Assembly (NCBI RefSeq): GCF_014650175.1
Contig: NZ_BMUL01000003.1
Location: 186,001 to 250,000, forward strand
Direction of reading: 5' to 3'
DNA from: Streptomyces termitum
GTDB taxonomy: Bacteria > Actinomycetota > Actinomycetes > Streptomycetales > Streptomycetaceae
DNA: 64,000 nt
A model generated the notes under the pieces. It saw only the letters and a program-made list of their open reading frames with translations, was not told the origin of the DNA and did not search any database. Position numbers and translations under genes: made by a program. Below, one piece after another: positions 8,079 to 16,351 of the stretch (position 1 is the stretch's first letter; every line of letters begins with the position of its first letter).

Positions 8079-8973
8079 CCTCGGACGCGGCCTCCTGGGG
8101 ACGGGGGGCCGCGTCGACCCGCGTCCAGAAGGCGGCCAGCCGTTCGGCCAGCTCCTCGGGGTGCGACACGTTGGGGGAGTGGCCCGCGCCCGCGACGACG
8201 GTGTGGTGCGCGCCCGTGCCGGCCGCGACCGCCGCCAGCTCGGCCGGCGGCCACACCATCTCGTCGGAGCCGTACGCCAGGTGCACGGGCAGCGGCAGCG
8301 CGGCCAGCTCCGCCGCCCCGTCGGGGTCGCGCAGCAGCAGCCGGCCCGCCCCCGACAGCTGGGAGATCCGGGTCAGCATCCAGCGCCGCCGCAGGAAGCC
8401 GGCCAGCTCGGGGGAGTCGGCCGCCGCGTCCGGCTCCTCGCCCCGGGAGTCCAGCCAGCGGGTGGCCCGCCACACGCTGTCCTTGGCGAGCAGCGCGTTC
8501 CCGGCGCGCAGGGCCCGGATCCGCAGCCGCTGCGGCCGGGCGACCCGGCCGGGGCCGGACGACAGCAGGGTCAGCGAGCGGAAGGAGCGGGGCGCGAGCA
8601 CGGCGGCCGAGCGGGCGACGAGCCCGCCGAAGGAGTGGCCGAGCAGGTGCACCGGCCCGTCGCGCAGGGCCATCGCCTGCGCGACGGCGTCCAGGGCGAG
8701 CGCCCGGCGGCGGTAGGCGGCCCGGCCCCGGGGGCCGTACGACTCGTTCTGTCCGCGCCCGTCGACGGCGACGACCCGGTAGCCGGCCGCGCCGAGCGGG
8801 CCGAGCAGCGCCAGGAAGTCCTCCTTGCTGCCGGTGTAGCCGGGCAGCATCAGGACGGTGCCGCGCCGGTCGCCCCGGGGCGCGGCGTCGAGCACGGCGA
8901 AGGCGCCGCGCACGGTCTCGATCCGGTGGGCCCGGGTGCCCGGCGGCAGCGCGAGGGAGCGGGGCTTGCTCAT
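8062..8973 (-). CDS. alpha/beta hydrolase, 303 aa
   Basis: An alpha/beta-hydrolase-fold enzyme with nucleophile elbow GHSFGG, an oxyanion-hole strand MLPGYTGSKEDF and a late histidine in GAGHSPNVSHPE. The acid residue is probably in LAYGSDEMVWP. It has no signal peptide, so it is cytoplasmic. TACAGT on the minus strand lies six nt before ATG 8973, indicating a leaderless message. Substrate is not predictable. It overlaps the convergent NYN gene and lies downstream of the RNA helicase terminator. Confidence 0.88.
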   Translation of the reverse strand: MSKPRSLALPPGTRAHRIETVRGAFAVLDAAPRGDRRGTVLMLPGYTGSKEDFLALLGPLGAAGYRVVAVDGRGQNESYGPRGRAAYRRRALALDAVAQAMALRDGPVHLLGHSFGGLVARSAAVLAPRSFRSLTLLSSGPGRVARPQRLRIRALRAGNALLAKDSVWRATRWLDSRGEEPDAAADSPELAGFLRRRWMLTRISQLSGAGRLLLRDPDGAAELAALPLPVHLAYGSDEMVWPPAELAAVAAGTGAHHTVVAGAGHSPNVSHPEELAERLAAFWTRVDAAPRPQEAASEVSTAS

Positions 8974-8979
8974 GTCAGG

Positions 8980-8985
8980 ACTGTA
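8980..8985 (-). promoter_or_regulatory. -10 TACAGT, leaderless start of hydrolase
   Basis: TACAGT on the minus strand is separated from ATG 8973 by six nt, with no Shine-Dalgarno sequence between. Confidence 0.45.
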
Positions 8986-9028
8986 ACCGGAGTACGGCCT
9001 CCGGGAACGTCCGGTGCGGGGCGGGAAC

Positions 9029-9068
9029 GCCGGAGGCCCGGCCCCCGGTGAGGGGCCGGGCCTCCGGC
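9029..9068. terminator. terminator of the DEAD-box helicase gene
   Basis: A perfect 17-bp inverted repeat (9029-9045 with 9052-9068) with a 6-nt loop lies 26 nt beyond the helicase stop codon. There is no clear U-tract, which is common for streptomycetes. Confidence 0.8.
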
Positions 9069-9094
9069 ACGGGCCCGGTGGTCCGGGCCGGGGG

Positions 9095-12034
9095 TCACGC
9101 CTCCGGCTGGGCGGCCGCCGTCTTCTTGGCGGCGGCCCGCTTGCGCGGAGCCTTCGGAGCCTCCTCGGCGGGGGCCTCGGTGGCGACGGCCTTCTTCGCG
9201 GCGGCGCGCTTGCGGGGAGCCTTGGGGGCCTCCTCGGTCGCGGGCGTCTCGACGGCGGCGGTCTTCTTGGCGGCGGCCCGCTTGCGCGGGGCCTTCGGCG
9301 CCTCCTCGACCGGGGCGGTCTCGGCGGCGACGGCCTTCTTCGCGGCGGCCCGCTTGCGCGGAGCCTTGGGGGCCTCCTCGGCGGGGGCCTCCTCGACGAC
9401 CGCGGCCGTCTTCTTCGCGGCGGCGCGCTTACGGGGGGCCTTCGGGGCCTCCTCGGTCGCGGCGGGCGCCTCGGCGGCGGCGGTCTTCTTGGCGGCGGCC
9501 CGCTTGCGCGGGGCCTTGGGGGCCTCTTCGACCGGGGCGGCCTCGGTCGCGACGGCCTTCTTCGCGGCGGTCCGCTTGCGCGGGGCCTTCGGGGCCTCCT
9601 CGACCGGGGCGGTCTCGGCGACGGGCGCCGGGGCCTCCTCGACCGGGGCCGGGATCACCAGGACGGCCTCGGCGGCGGCCGTGGCCGTCACCGGGCTCGA
9701 CGCCTTGCGGACCGCGCGGCGGCGGGTCCGGGCCGGCGGCTCCTCGACCGGAGCCGGGGCCGGGGCCTCGACGACGGCCGGAGCGGTCTCGACGACGGCG
9801 CCCGGAGTGGAGACCGGACGGGTCGCCCGGCGGCGGACGCGCGGCCCGGACGGGGCCTGCGCCGGGACGGCGGAGAGCGGAGCCTGGACCGGGGCGGCCT
9901 CGGCCGCGCGGGGAGCGACGGGCTCCACGGCGGTCTGGGCCGGCACGGCGACGGGAGCGGCGGCCGGGGCGGGCTGCCGGCGGGCGGCGGCCAGCTCGGC
10001 GGCGGCGGTCTCCACGGTCTGGAAGAACACCGTCTCCTCGGCGCGCGGCCGGACCCGCCGCTTGCGCGGGGCGGGAGCGGCGGCCGGGGCCGGGGCGGCG
10101 GGCGCCGCGACGGCCTCGGGGCGGCCACCGCGACCACGGCGACGACGCGGACCGGTCTCCTCGGCCGCGACGGCGGTGGGGGCCGGGGCCTCCGCCTCCG
10201 GGCGGCCGCCACGACCGCGGCGGCGGCGCGGGGCGCTCTCCTCGGCCGGAGCCTCGGCGGGCGCCTCGACGGCGGCCGGGGCCTCGGCCGCGGGAGCCTC
10301 GGTCACGGGGACCTCGGCCGGCGCGGTCTCCGCCTCCGGGCGGCCGCCACGGGAGCGGCGGCGGCGCGCACGGCCGTCACCGGACGGCTGCTCGTCGGCG
10401 GCCGGGACCGCGACGGGCGTCTCCACGGCGGGGGCTTCCACAGCGGGGGCTTCCACGACGGGGGCCTCCACGGTCTCCGCGGCGGCGGTCTCGACGACCT
10501 CCGCGGCGGGGGCCTCGGCGGTCACCGGGGCCGTACCGGCGACCGGGATGCCGCCTCCGACCGGGCCGGTGCCGCGGGTGCGGCGGCGGCGCGGCCGGCG
10601 CGGGCCCTCGGCGGACTCCTGCTCGGTCGCGGGCGCCTCGGCCACCGGGGCGTCGTCGGCACCGCCACGGGTGCGGCGGCGCTGGCGCGGGGCGCGGGCC
10701 GGGCGCTCCTCGGCGGGGGCCTCGGTCCGGCCGCCGCGGGCACGGCGCCCGCCGGGCTCGCCCAGGTCCTCCAGCTCCTCCGCCGCGAGACCCGCGCGGG
10801 TCCGCTCGGAGCGCGGCAGGATGCCCTTGGTGCCCTCGGGGATGTCCAGCTCGGCGTAGAAGTGCGGGGAGCTGGAGTAGGTCTCCACCGGGTTGTGGAA
10901 GTCCAGCTCCAGCGCCTTGTTGATCAGCTGCCAGCGCGGGATGTCGTCCCAGTCGACCAGGGTGATCGCCGTACCGGTGTTGCCCGCGCGGCCGGTGCGG
11001 CCGGTGCGGTGCAGGTACGTCTTCTCGTCCTCGGGCGTCTGGTAGTTGATGACGTGGGTGACGCCCTCGACGTCGATGCCGCGCGCGGCGACGTCGGTGC
11101 AGACGAGGACGTCCACCTTGCCGTTGCGGAAGGCGCGCAGCGCCTGCTCGCGGGCGCCCTGGCCGAGGTCGCCGTGGACCGCGCCGGAGGCGAAGCCGCG
11201 CCGCTGGAGCTGCTCGGCGATGTCGGCGGCCGTCCGCTTGGTACGGCAGAAGATCATCGCGAGGCCGCGGCCGCGGGCCTGGAGGATCCGCGCGACCATC
11301 TCCGGCTTGTCCATGTTGTGCGCGCGGTAGACGTGCTGCGCGATGTTGGCGTGGGTCACGCCCTCGTCGTCCGGCGAGGTCGCGCGGATGTGCGTGGGCT
11401 GCGACATGTAGCGGCGTGCCAGGCCGATGACGGCGCCCGGCATCGTCGCGGAGAAGAGCATCGTCTGGCGCTTCGGCGGCAGCATGTTGATGATCTTCTC
11501 GACGTCGGGCAGGAAGCCCAGGTCGAGCATCTCGTCGGCCTCGTCGAGGACGAGGGTCTTGATGTGCGACAGGTCGAGCTTGCGCTGGCCGGCCAGGTCG
11601 AGCAGACGGCCCGGGGTGCCGACGACGACGTCGACGCCCTTCTGGAGCGCCTCGACCTGCGGCTCGTAGGCCCGGCCGCCGTAGATGGCGAGGACGCGCA
11701 CGTTGCGCACCTTGCCGGCGGTCAGGAGGTCGTTGGTGACCTGCTGGCACAGCTCGCGGGTCGGCACGACGATGAGGGCCTGCGGCGCCTCGGTCAGCTG
11801 CTCGGGCTTCGCGCGGCCGGCCTCGATGTCGACGGGGACGGTGACCCGCTCCAGGATCGGCAGGCCGAAGCCGAGGGTCTTGCCCGTGCCGGTCTTGGCC
11901 TGGCCGATGACGTCGGTGCCGGTGAGGGCGACCGGGAGGGTCATCTCCTGGATGGGGAAGGGGGTGACGATGCCGACGGCTTCGAGCGCTTCGGCGGTCT
12001 CGGAAAGGATTCCGAGCTCTCGGAACGTAGTCAG
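9095..12034 (-). CDS. DEAD-box RNA helicase with basic repeat tail, CTG start, 979 aa
   Basis: This is an RhlE/DeaD-like ATP-dependent RNA helicase. Counted from CTG 12034, the Q motif is GIVTPFPIQ (residues 21-29), Walker A AKTGTGKT is 46-53, PTREL 91-95, DEAD 164-167, and SAT and HRTGRTGR follow in the second RecA domain. From about residue 450 the protein is disordered and Ala/Pro/Arg-rich, ending in seven copies of an EAPKAPRKRAAAKK unit. No ATG, GTG or TTG exists in frame before the Q motif, the first ATG being at residue 31, so the start must be upstream. CTG 12034 follows GAGG by seven nt and overlaps the stop codon of an upstream frame. The gene is normally placed beside ferritin-like and DUF3107 genes in actinobacteria. 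Confidence 0.9.
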   Translation of the reverse strand: MTTFRELGILSETAEALEAVGIVTPFPIQEMTLPVALTGTDVIGQAKTGTGKTLGFGLPILERVTVPVDIEAGRAKPEQLTEAPQALIVVPTRELCQQVTNDLLTAGKVRNVRVLAIYGGRAYEPQVEALQKGVDVVVGTPGRLLDLAGQRKLDLSHIKTLVLDEADEMLDLGFLPDVEKIINMLPPKRQTMLFSATMPGAVIGLARRYMSQPTHIRATSPDDEGVTHANIAQHVYRAHNMDKPEMVARILQARGRGLAMIFCRTKRTAADIAEQLQRRGFASGAVHGDLGQGAREQALRAFRNGKVDVLVCTDVAARGIDVEGVTHVINYQTPEDEKTYLHRTGRTGRAGNTGTAITLVDWDDIPRWQLINKALELDFHNPVETYSSSPHFYAELDIPEGTKGILPRSERTRAGLAAEELEDLGEPGGRRARGGRTEAPAEERPARAPRQRRRTRGGADDAPVAEAPATEQESAEGPRRPRRRRTRGTGPVGGGIPVAGTAPVTAEAPAAEVVETAAAETVEAPVVEAPAVEAPAVETPVAVPAADEQPSGDGRARRRRSRGGRPEAETAPAEVPVTEAPAAEAPAAVEAPAEAPAEESAPRRRRGRGGRPEAEAPAPTAVAAEETGPRRRRGRGGRPEAVAAPAAPAPAAAPAPRKRRVRPRAEETVFFQTVETAAAELAAARRQPAPAAAPVAVPAQTAVEPVAPRAAEAAPVQAPLSAVPAQAPSGPRVRRRATRPVSTPGAVVETAPAVVEAPAPAPVEEPPARTRRRAVRKASSPVTATAAAEAVLVIPAPVEEAPAPVAETAPVEEAPKAPRKRTAAKKAVATEAAPVEEAPKAPRKRAAAKKTAAAEAPAATEEAPKAPRKRAAAKKTAAVVEEAPAEEAPKAPRKRAAAKKAVAAETAPVEEAPKAPRKRAAAKKTAAVETPATEEAPKAPRKRAAAKKAVATEAPAEEAPKAPRKRAAAKKTAAAQPEA
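9098..9604 (-). repeat. seven tandem Lys/Ala/Pro repeats in the helicase C terminus
   Basis: Seven imperfect units of 22-27 codons share the core EEAPKAPRKRAAAKK (the first has T for A). They make a strongly basic tail like that of histone H1-like proteins, probably for RNA or DNA binding. At DNA level the units remain similar enough for slippage. Confidence 0.85.
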
Positions 12035-12428
12035 GGTGCTGCCTCTTCTGTGAGACGCGGCGCGAGGCGAACGAAGGGGGTCTCCTCGTGCCGGACTCCT
12101 CCCGCGGGATCCTGGGGAGGACCGCCGCCGGGGGGCACGGGACCACTGCCGTCGCTCGAGCGTCGTACCGCTGAGGGGACCCTTCGGCGGGTCCGCCGGA
12201 AGGGCTGTCGGGCCGGAGCCGATCGGGCCACCGACCGGGCATCCTCATTCATGCGTCGGCCCACCGGACACGTCCGAACGTGCGAAAGCATGTCCGCGTA
12301 GTCGGCAGGCGCAATATCACTGTACCCCGGAATCGCGCATGTGTGTCGGGTGAAATGGCGATGAGTGCACGGTCACACCGGGAGGCCGGGACCTTCGGGG
12401 GCCCGGAGGGCGGGCTATTGTGCCCTGC
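12035..12428. other. 394-nt intergenic region, helicase leader and divergent promoter
   Basis: A reading frame on the minus strand (12291-12031) starts MLSHVRTC, with an internal ATG at 12252, and ends by overlapping the helicase CTG start. Its third-position GC is clearly lower than in neighbouring genes, so I do not call it a gene, although its stop codon could allow coupling. Otherwise the region is the long 5' leader of the helicase and the ferritin-like gene promoter. Confidence 0.5.
12416..12421 (+). promoter_or_regulatory. -10 TATTGT, leaderless start
   Basis: TATTGT is followed by seven nt and ATG 12429. A GGAGG at 12405-12409 is too far for that ATG, so a leaderless transcript is the simpler reading. 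Confidence 0.45.
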
Positions 12429-13172
12429 ATGGAGACGCCTGACAACGCCACCCCCGCCGCCGAAGGCGACGCGCCCACCGGCATCGCCGCCGAGGACTGG
12501 GCCACGGCCTCCGCGGAGCCGCACTACCGCGCCGCCGTGATCGACCTCCTCGGCGCCCTCGCCTACGGCGAGCTGGCGGCCTTCGAACGGCTCGCCGAGG
12601 ACGCCAAGCTGGCGCCGTCCCTGGAGGACAAGGCCGAGCTGGCGAAGATGGCCTCCGCCGAGTTCCACCACTTCGAGCGGCTGCGCGACCGGCTGGCCGC
12701 CGTGGACGCCGAACCGACCGCCGCGATGGAGCCCTTCGCCAAGGCGCTCGACGACTTCCACCGCCAGACCGCCCCGTCGGACTGGCTGGAGGGCCTGGTC
12801 AAGGCGTACGTGGGCGACTCGATCGCCAGCGACTTCTACCGCGAGGTCGCCGTCCGCCTCGACTCCGACACCCGCGCCCTGGTGCTGGCCGTCCTCGACG
12901 ACACCGGCCACGGCAACTTCGCGGTGGAGAAGGTCCGCGCCGCCATCGACGCCGACCCGCGCGTCGGCGGCCGGCTCGCGCTGTGGGCCCGCCGCCTGAT
13001 GGGCGAGGCGCTCTCGCAGGCCCAGCGCGTGGTGGCCGAGCGCGACGCGCTCTCCACCATGCTGGTCGGCGGGCTCGCCGACGGCTTCGACCTGGCGGAG
13101 GTGGGCCGGATGTTCTCCCGGATCACCGAGGCGCACACCAAGCGCATGGCGGCCCTGGGCCTCGCGGCCTGA
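12429..13172 (+). CDS. ferritin-like-fold protein, 247 aa
   Basis: A four-helix-bundle protein of the ferritin-like superfamily, close to the MiaE-like/DUF3066 group. Candidate di-iron ligands are the Glu in GALAYGELAAF, the Glu and His in SAEFHHFE, and the Asp/Glu residues in VGDSIASDFYREVA and DDTGHGNFAVEK. It starts at ATG 12429, giving METPDN. A GTG three codons earlier is possible and is close to GGAGG. It is the neighbour of the RNA helicase in many actinobacteria (Rv3210c beside Rv3211). The enzymatic reaction is unknown. Confidence 0.85.
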   Translation: METPDNATPAAEGDAPTGIAAEDWATASAEPHYRAAVIDLLGALAYGELAAFERLAEDAKLAPSLEDKAELAKMASAEFHHFERLRDRLAAVDAEPTAAMEPFAKALDDFHRQTAPSDWLEGLVKAYVGDSIASDFYREVAVRLDSDTRALVLAVLDDTGHGNFAVEKVRAAIDADPRVGGRLALWARRLMGEALSQAQRVVAERDALSTMLVGGLADGFDLAEVGRMFSRITEAHTKRMAALGLAA

Positions 13173-13191
13173 GCCCCTCCCGCTTCCGCAC

Positions 13192-13240
13192 GACGGCCGC
13201 GCGGCCCCGGACATCCGCTGTCCGGGGCCGCGCGGCCGTC
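13192..13240. terminator. 22-bp perfect bidirectional terminator
   Basis: A perfect 22-bp inverted repeat (13192-13213 with 13219-13240, 5-nt loop) lies between convergent genes. It is among the most stable hairpins in the window. Confidence 0.9.
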
Positions 13241-13262
13241 TTCCGCCGTCCGCGGCGCCGCG

Positions 13263-13538
13263 TCAGTACGCGGCGGACGATGATCGGCGCAGCCTGCGGG
13301 CGGCCGGGCGGACCAGCAGCGAGAGCAGCACCGCCGCCACCGCGACCGCGCCCGCGAGGGTGGCGAGGAAGTGACCGGGGCCGAGCGCCCCGTGGGTGAC
13401 GAGGGCGCCGAAGACCGCGCCGAGCGACCCGGTCAGGAGCACGGTCCCGCGGGCGGGGAGGCGGTCGGGGAGCCGGTGCGCGGCGGCCCAGGCCAGGGCG
13501 AGTCCGAGCAGAGCGGAACCGAGGGCTTCCAGGAACAC
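13263..13538 (-). CDS. small membrane protein, 91 aa
   Basis: Three hydrophobic segments (residues about 4-20, 33-52 and 57-80) and an Arg-rich C-terminal tail indicate a small integral membrane protein with a positive-inside tail. Start GTG 13538 is preceded by GAGGTGATC, a near-perfect anti-Shine-Dalgarno match, which strongly supports translation. I do not recognise the family. It may be transcribed from its own promoter, because a 16-bp terminator separates it from the DUF3107 gene upstream. Confidence 0.75.
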   Translation of the reverse strand: MFLEALGSALLGLALAWAAAHRLPDRLPARGTVLLTGSLGAVFGALVTHGALGPGHFLATLAGAVAVAAVLLSLLVRPAARRLRRSSSAAY

Positions 13539-13669
13539 GGTGGATCACCTCGCGGGGGCTGCGGGGCGGGCGGTGCGGTCACAGCCCCTCTACCCGCCGC
13601 CGTCGCCGCGCAATCCTCCCGTACGCCCTGGTGGGGACGGGAGAGCGGAAGGCGCGCCGGGAACGCGCG

Positions 13670-13705
13670 GAGGCCGGGAAGGACCGTGCGGTCCTTCCCG
13701 GCCTC
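13670..13705. terminator. terminator of DUF3107 gene
   Basis: A perfect 16-bp inverted repeat with a GTGC loop (13670-13685 with 13690-13705) lies just beyond the DUF3107 stop on the minus strand. Confidence 0.8.
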
Positions 13706-13723
13706 CCGTGCGAGAGACGGCCC

Positions 13724-13951
13724 TCAGAGCGTGCCGAAGCCCACCCGGCGCACCGCGGTCTCGCCCAGCTCCACGTACGCGATCTTGTCCGACGGGATCA
13801 GGACCCGGCGGCCCTTCTCGTCCTCCAGGCTGAGCAGCGGCGCCTTGCCGGACAGCGCGTCGGCGACGGCGCGCTCCACGTCCTCGGCGGACTGCCCGCT
13901 CTCCAGAACGATCTCCCGGGGCGCGTGCTGCACGCCGATCTTGACCTCCAC
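13724..13951 (-). CDS. DUF3107 family protein, 75 aa
   Basis: A short conserved actinobacterial protein matching the DUF3107 family (TB9.4 in M. tuberculosis). The N-terminal VEVKIGVQHAPREIV and the C-terminal VLIPSDKIAYVELG are family hallmarks. The open frame runs to 14008, but GTG 13951 has GGAGGG eight nt upstream and gives the family's usual N terminus. It lies downstream of the TetR gene on the same strand, as in mycobacteria. A TAATGT -10 candidate (14014-14009) suggests its own promoter. Function unknown. Confidence 0.9.
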   Translation of the reverse strand: MEVKIGVQHAPREIVLESGQSAEDVERAVADALSGKAPLLSLEDEKGRRVLIPSDKIAYVELGETAVRRVGFGTL

Positions 13952-14008
13952 GGCTATGTCCCTCCGAACGGTCAGCCATGCGCGATGAACCCGCGCCGTA
14001 CGCTGCAC

Positions 14009-14014
14009 ACATTA
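14009..14014 (-). promoter_or_regulatory. -10 box TAATGT of the DUF3107 gene
   Basis: TAATGT on the minus strand would give a leader of about 50 nt before GTG 13951. Confidence 0.35.
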
Positions 14015-14121
14015 GCCCGGTGAGGGGACGCGCACGGCGCAGCCGCCGCACGCCAGGAGCGAACACCCCCGGGGAACACACGGGGAGGGCGCGGCGGGGC
14101 GGGGCCCGCCGGGCGGGTGGC

Positions 14122-14781
14122 TCAGTGGCCCTCGGCGCTCAGCTGCCCGTCCACCGGGTGCAGCGGGAAGCCCGCGATGCCGCGCCAGGCGAGCGAGGTG
14201 AGCAGCGAGACCGCCGTGTCCCGGGGGATCGGGGACTCGCTCGACAGCCAGTAGCGGGCGACGACCTGCGAGACGCCGCCGAGGCCGACCGCGAGGAGCA
14301 TCGACTCGTCCTTGGACAGGCCGGTGTCCTCGGCGATGACGTCCGAGATCGCCTCGGCGCACTGGAGGCTCACCCGGTCCACGCGCTCGCGCACGGCCGG
14401 CTCGTTGGTGAGGTCGGACTCGAAGACCAGGCGGAAGGCGCCGCCCTCGTCCTCGACGTAGGCGAAATAGGCGTCCATGGTGGCCGCGACCCGGAGCTTG
14501 TTGTCCGAGGTGGAGGCCAGCGCGGTGCGCACCGCCTGGAGGAGGGCCTCGCAGTGCTGGTCGAGCAGGGCCAGGTAGAGGTCCAGCTTCCCGGGGAAGT
14601 GCTGGTAGAGCACCGGCTTGCTGACGCCGGCCCGCTCGGCGATGTCGTCCATGGCCGCGGAGTGGTAGCCCTGGGCGACGAACACCTCCTGGGCCGCGCC
14701 GAGGAGCTGGTTCCGCCGGGCACGGCGCGGGAGCCTCGTACCGCGAGGGCGTGCTGCCTCTGTCTGCTCGATGGCGCTCAC
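14122..14781 (-). CDS. TetR-family regulator, 219 aa
   Basis: The N-terminal helix-turn-helix (AAMDDIAERAGVSKPVLYQHFPGK) is typical of TetR repressors. The C-terminal ligand domain is all-helical. The frame is open much further upstream, but GTG 14781 has GGGAGG at good spacing and marks where coding character begins, so I use it. It occupies the position of Rv3208 in M. tuberculosis, beside DUF3107. Its target operator and ligand are unknown. A possible own promoter is TACGAT at 14835-14830. Confidence 0.9.
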   Translation of the reverse strand: MSAIEQTEAARPRGTRLPRRARRNQLLGAAQEVFVAQGYHSAAMDDIAERAGVSKPVLYQHFPGKLDLYLALLDQHCEALLQAVRTALASTSDNKLRVAATMDAYFAYVEDEGGAFRLVFESDLTNEPAVRERVDRVSLQCAEAISDVIAEDTGLSKDESMLLAVGLGGVSQVVARYWLSSESPIPRDTAVSLLTSLAWRGIAGFPLHPVDGQLSAEGH

Positions 14782-14941
14782 GCGGCCTCCCAAGATGTCG
14801 ATCCGTACGCGCTGTCGCGCCGCGCCGCCATCGTACTTTTGGGTAACCCGGCTGTGCGCGGTGCGGACGCAGAATTTCACGGACCGGACGCCGCGGTCGA
14901 CAGGCAATTCAAGATTGAACCGAACAAAACGTCGGGAACGG

Positions 14942-15157
14942 TCAGCGGTAGTCGTCCTCGTCGAGGGTGACGACCCGGGCCTGCTCGGCGGCGTCGGCCT
15001 CGTTCGCCGCGTCCCGGTCGACCTCGCCCGGCGGCGCGTCCTCGTCAGGACGCAGCGCGGTGTGCTGCTCGGCGGCGTCGGCCTCCGGAACCTCCTGGTC
15101 GAGTCCGGCGTCCTCTCCGTCGGAGAAGGTGTCGGGCTCGGACGGATCCACACTCAT
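14942..15157 (-). CDS. small acidic protein, 71 aa
   Basis: Start ATG 15157 follows GGGAGGGAA. About a third of the 71 residues are Asp or Glu, there is no cysteine or membrane segment, and the protein ends in VVTLDEDDYR. It appears intrinsically disordered. I recognise it only as a conserved streptomycete small protein of unknown function. It is divergent from the hydrolase at 15364 and lies upstream of the TetR gene on the same strand, separated by 160 nt. Confidence 0.75.
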   Translation of the reverse strand: MSVDPSEPDTFSDGEDAGLDQEVPEADAAEQHTALRPDEDAPPGEVDRDAANEADAAEQARVVTLDEDDYR

Positions 15158-15350
15158 GGGCTTCCCTCCCGTAACCGGTCCACGGCCGCGCGCGGGCGTC
15201 CGGCCCGCGCCGACGACCCTCCTTACGAGCGTAGGAGCAACGGTGCCGGGGCGCACCCGAGCCGCGTCCGGGAGGCGGGACGGGGGCGCCGAGGGGAAGG
15301 GGCCGGGGGCCTGTGACCGCACCCACACACGGGCCCGCGTGATCGTCTCG

Positions 15351-15356
15351 TAATAT
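15351..15356 (+). promoter_or_regulatory. -10 TAATAT, leaderless start
   Basis: TAATAT is followed by seven nt and ATG 15364 with no Shine-Dalgarno sequence. It is one of the clearest leaderless arrangements here. Confidence 0.55.
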
Positions 15357-15363
15357 TGCGGCC

Positions 15364-16344
15364 ATGTCCTCGACCGAGCTGCCGGACACCCGGACCGCCG
15401 ACGCCGCACCGGCGGCCCCGCGCTCCCGGCCCGTCCGGATCGCCGACGGCGAGGAGCTGCGCTCCGTCGCGCTCCCCGGCCTCTCCCTCACCGTGCGCGC
15501 GCGTCCCGGCACCCGGACCGGCCTGCCGCCCGCGCTGTACGTGCACGGACTCGGCGGTTCCTCGCAGAACTGGTCCGCCCTGATGCCGCTGCTCGCCGAC
15601 ACCGTCGACGGCGAGGCCGTCGACCTGCCCGGCTTCGGCGTCTCCCCGCCGCCCGACGACGGCGACTACTCGGTCACCGGGCACGCCCGCGCCGTCATCC
15701 GGCTGCTCGACGCGGCCGGCCGCGGCCCCGTGCACCTCTTCGGCAACTCGCTGGGCGGCGCCGTCGTCACCCGGGTCGCCGCCGTCCGCCCCGACCTGGT
15801 GCGCACCCTCACCCTGGTCTCCCCGGCCCTGCCCGAGCTGCGCGCCCAGCGCACCGCCTGGCCGACGGCGCTCCTCGCCGTCCCCGGCGTCGCCGGGCTC
15901 TTCGCCCGGATGTCCCGCGACTGGACCCCCGAGCAGCGCGTCCGGGGCGTCCTCTCGCTCTGTTACGGCGACCCCGCCCGGGTCACCGACGAGGGCTTCC
16001 TGCACGCGGTCGAGGAGATGGAGCGCAGGCTCGAACTCCCTTATTTCTGGGACGCGATGGCCAGGTCCTCGCGCGGCATCGTCGACGCGTATACGCTCGG
16101 CGGCCAGCACGGGCTGTGGCGGCAGGCGGAGCGCGTCCTCGCGCCGACCCTGCTCGTCTACGGCGGCCGTGACCGGCTCGTCTCGTACCGGATGGCCCGC
16201 CGGGCCGCCGCGGCCTTCCGCGGTGCGCGCCTGCTGAGCCTCCCGGACGCCGGTCACGTGGCGATGATGGAGGAGCCCGAGACGGTCGCCGCGGCCGCCC
16301 GGGAGCTGATCGCGGACCACGACGCGCGGCACGACGGGAGCTGA
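15364..16344 (+). CDS. alpha/beta hydrolase, 326 aa
   Basis: An alpha/beta-fold hydrolase: HGLGGSSQNW forms the oxyanion-hole strand, GNSLGG is the nucleophile elbow, YGGRDRLVS carries the acid, and DAGHVAMMEEPE the catalytic histidine. Cytoplasmic, substrate unknown. It ends 7 nt before the DUF3152 gene, so the two form an operon. Transcription probably begins at the start codon, given TAATAT at 15351-15356. A hydrolase beside DUF3152 is a recurring actinobacterial arrangement. Confidence 0.88.
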   Translation: MSSTELPDTRTADAAPAAPRSRPVRIADGEELRSVALPGLSLTVRARPGTRTGLPPALYVHGLGGSSQNWSALMPLLADTVDGEAVDLPGFGVSPPPDDGDYSVTGHARAVIRLLDAAGRGPVHLFGNSLGGAVVTRVAAVRPDLVRTLTLVSPALPELRAQRTAWPTALLAVPGVAGLFARMSRDWTPEQRVRGVLSLCYGDPARVTDEGFLHAVEEMERRLELPYFWDAMARSSRGIVDAYTLGGQHGLWRQAERVLAPTLLVYGGRDRLVSYRMARRAAAAFRGARLLSLPDAGHVAMMEEPETVAAAARELIADHDARHDGS

Positions 16345-16351
16345 GCCCGGA

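Noticed and set aside
12031..12291. An 86-codon minus-strand ORF before the helicase
   Set aside because: Third-position GC is too low for this genome and no ribosome binding site is clear; retained only as a possible source of translational coupling.
9014..12301. A 1095-codon plus-strand ORF opposite the helicase
   Set aside because: It is a Gly/Leu/Arg shadow of the helicase repeat tail, in a frame created by GC bias.
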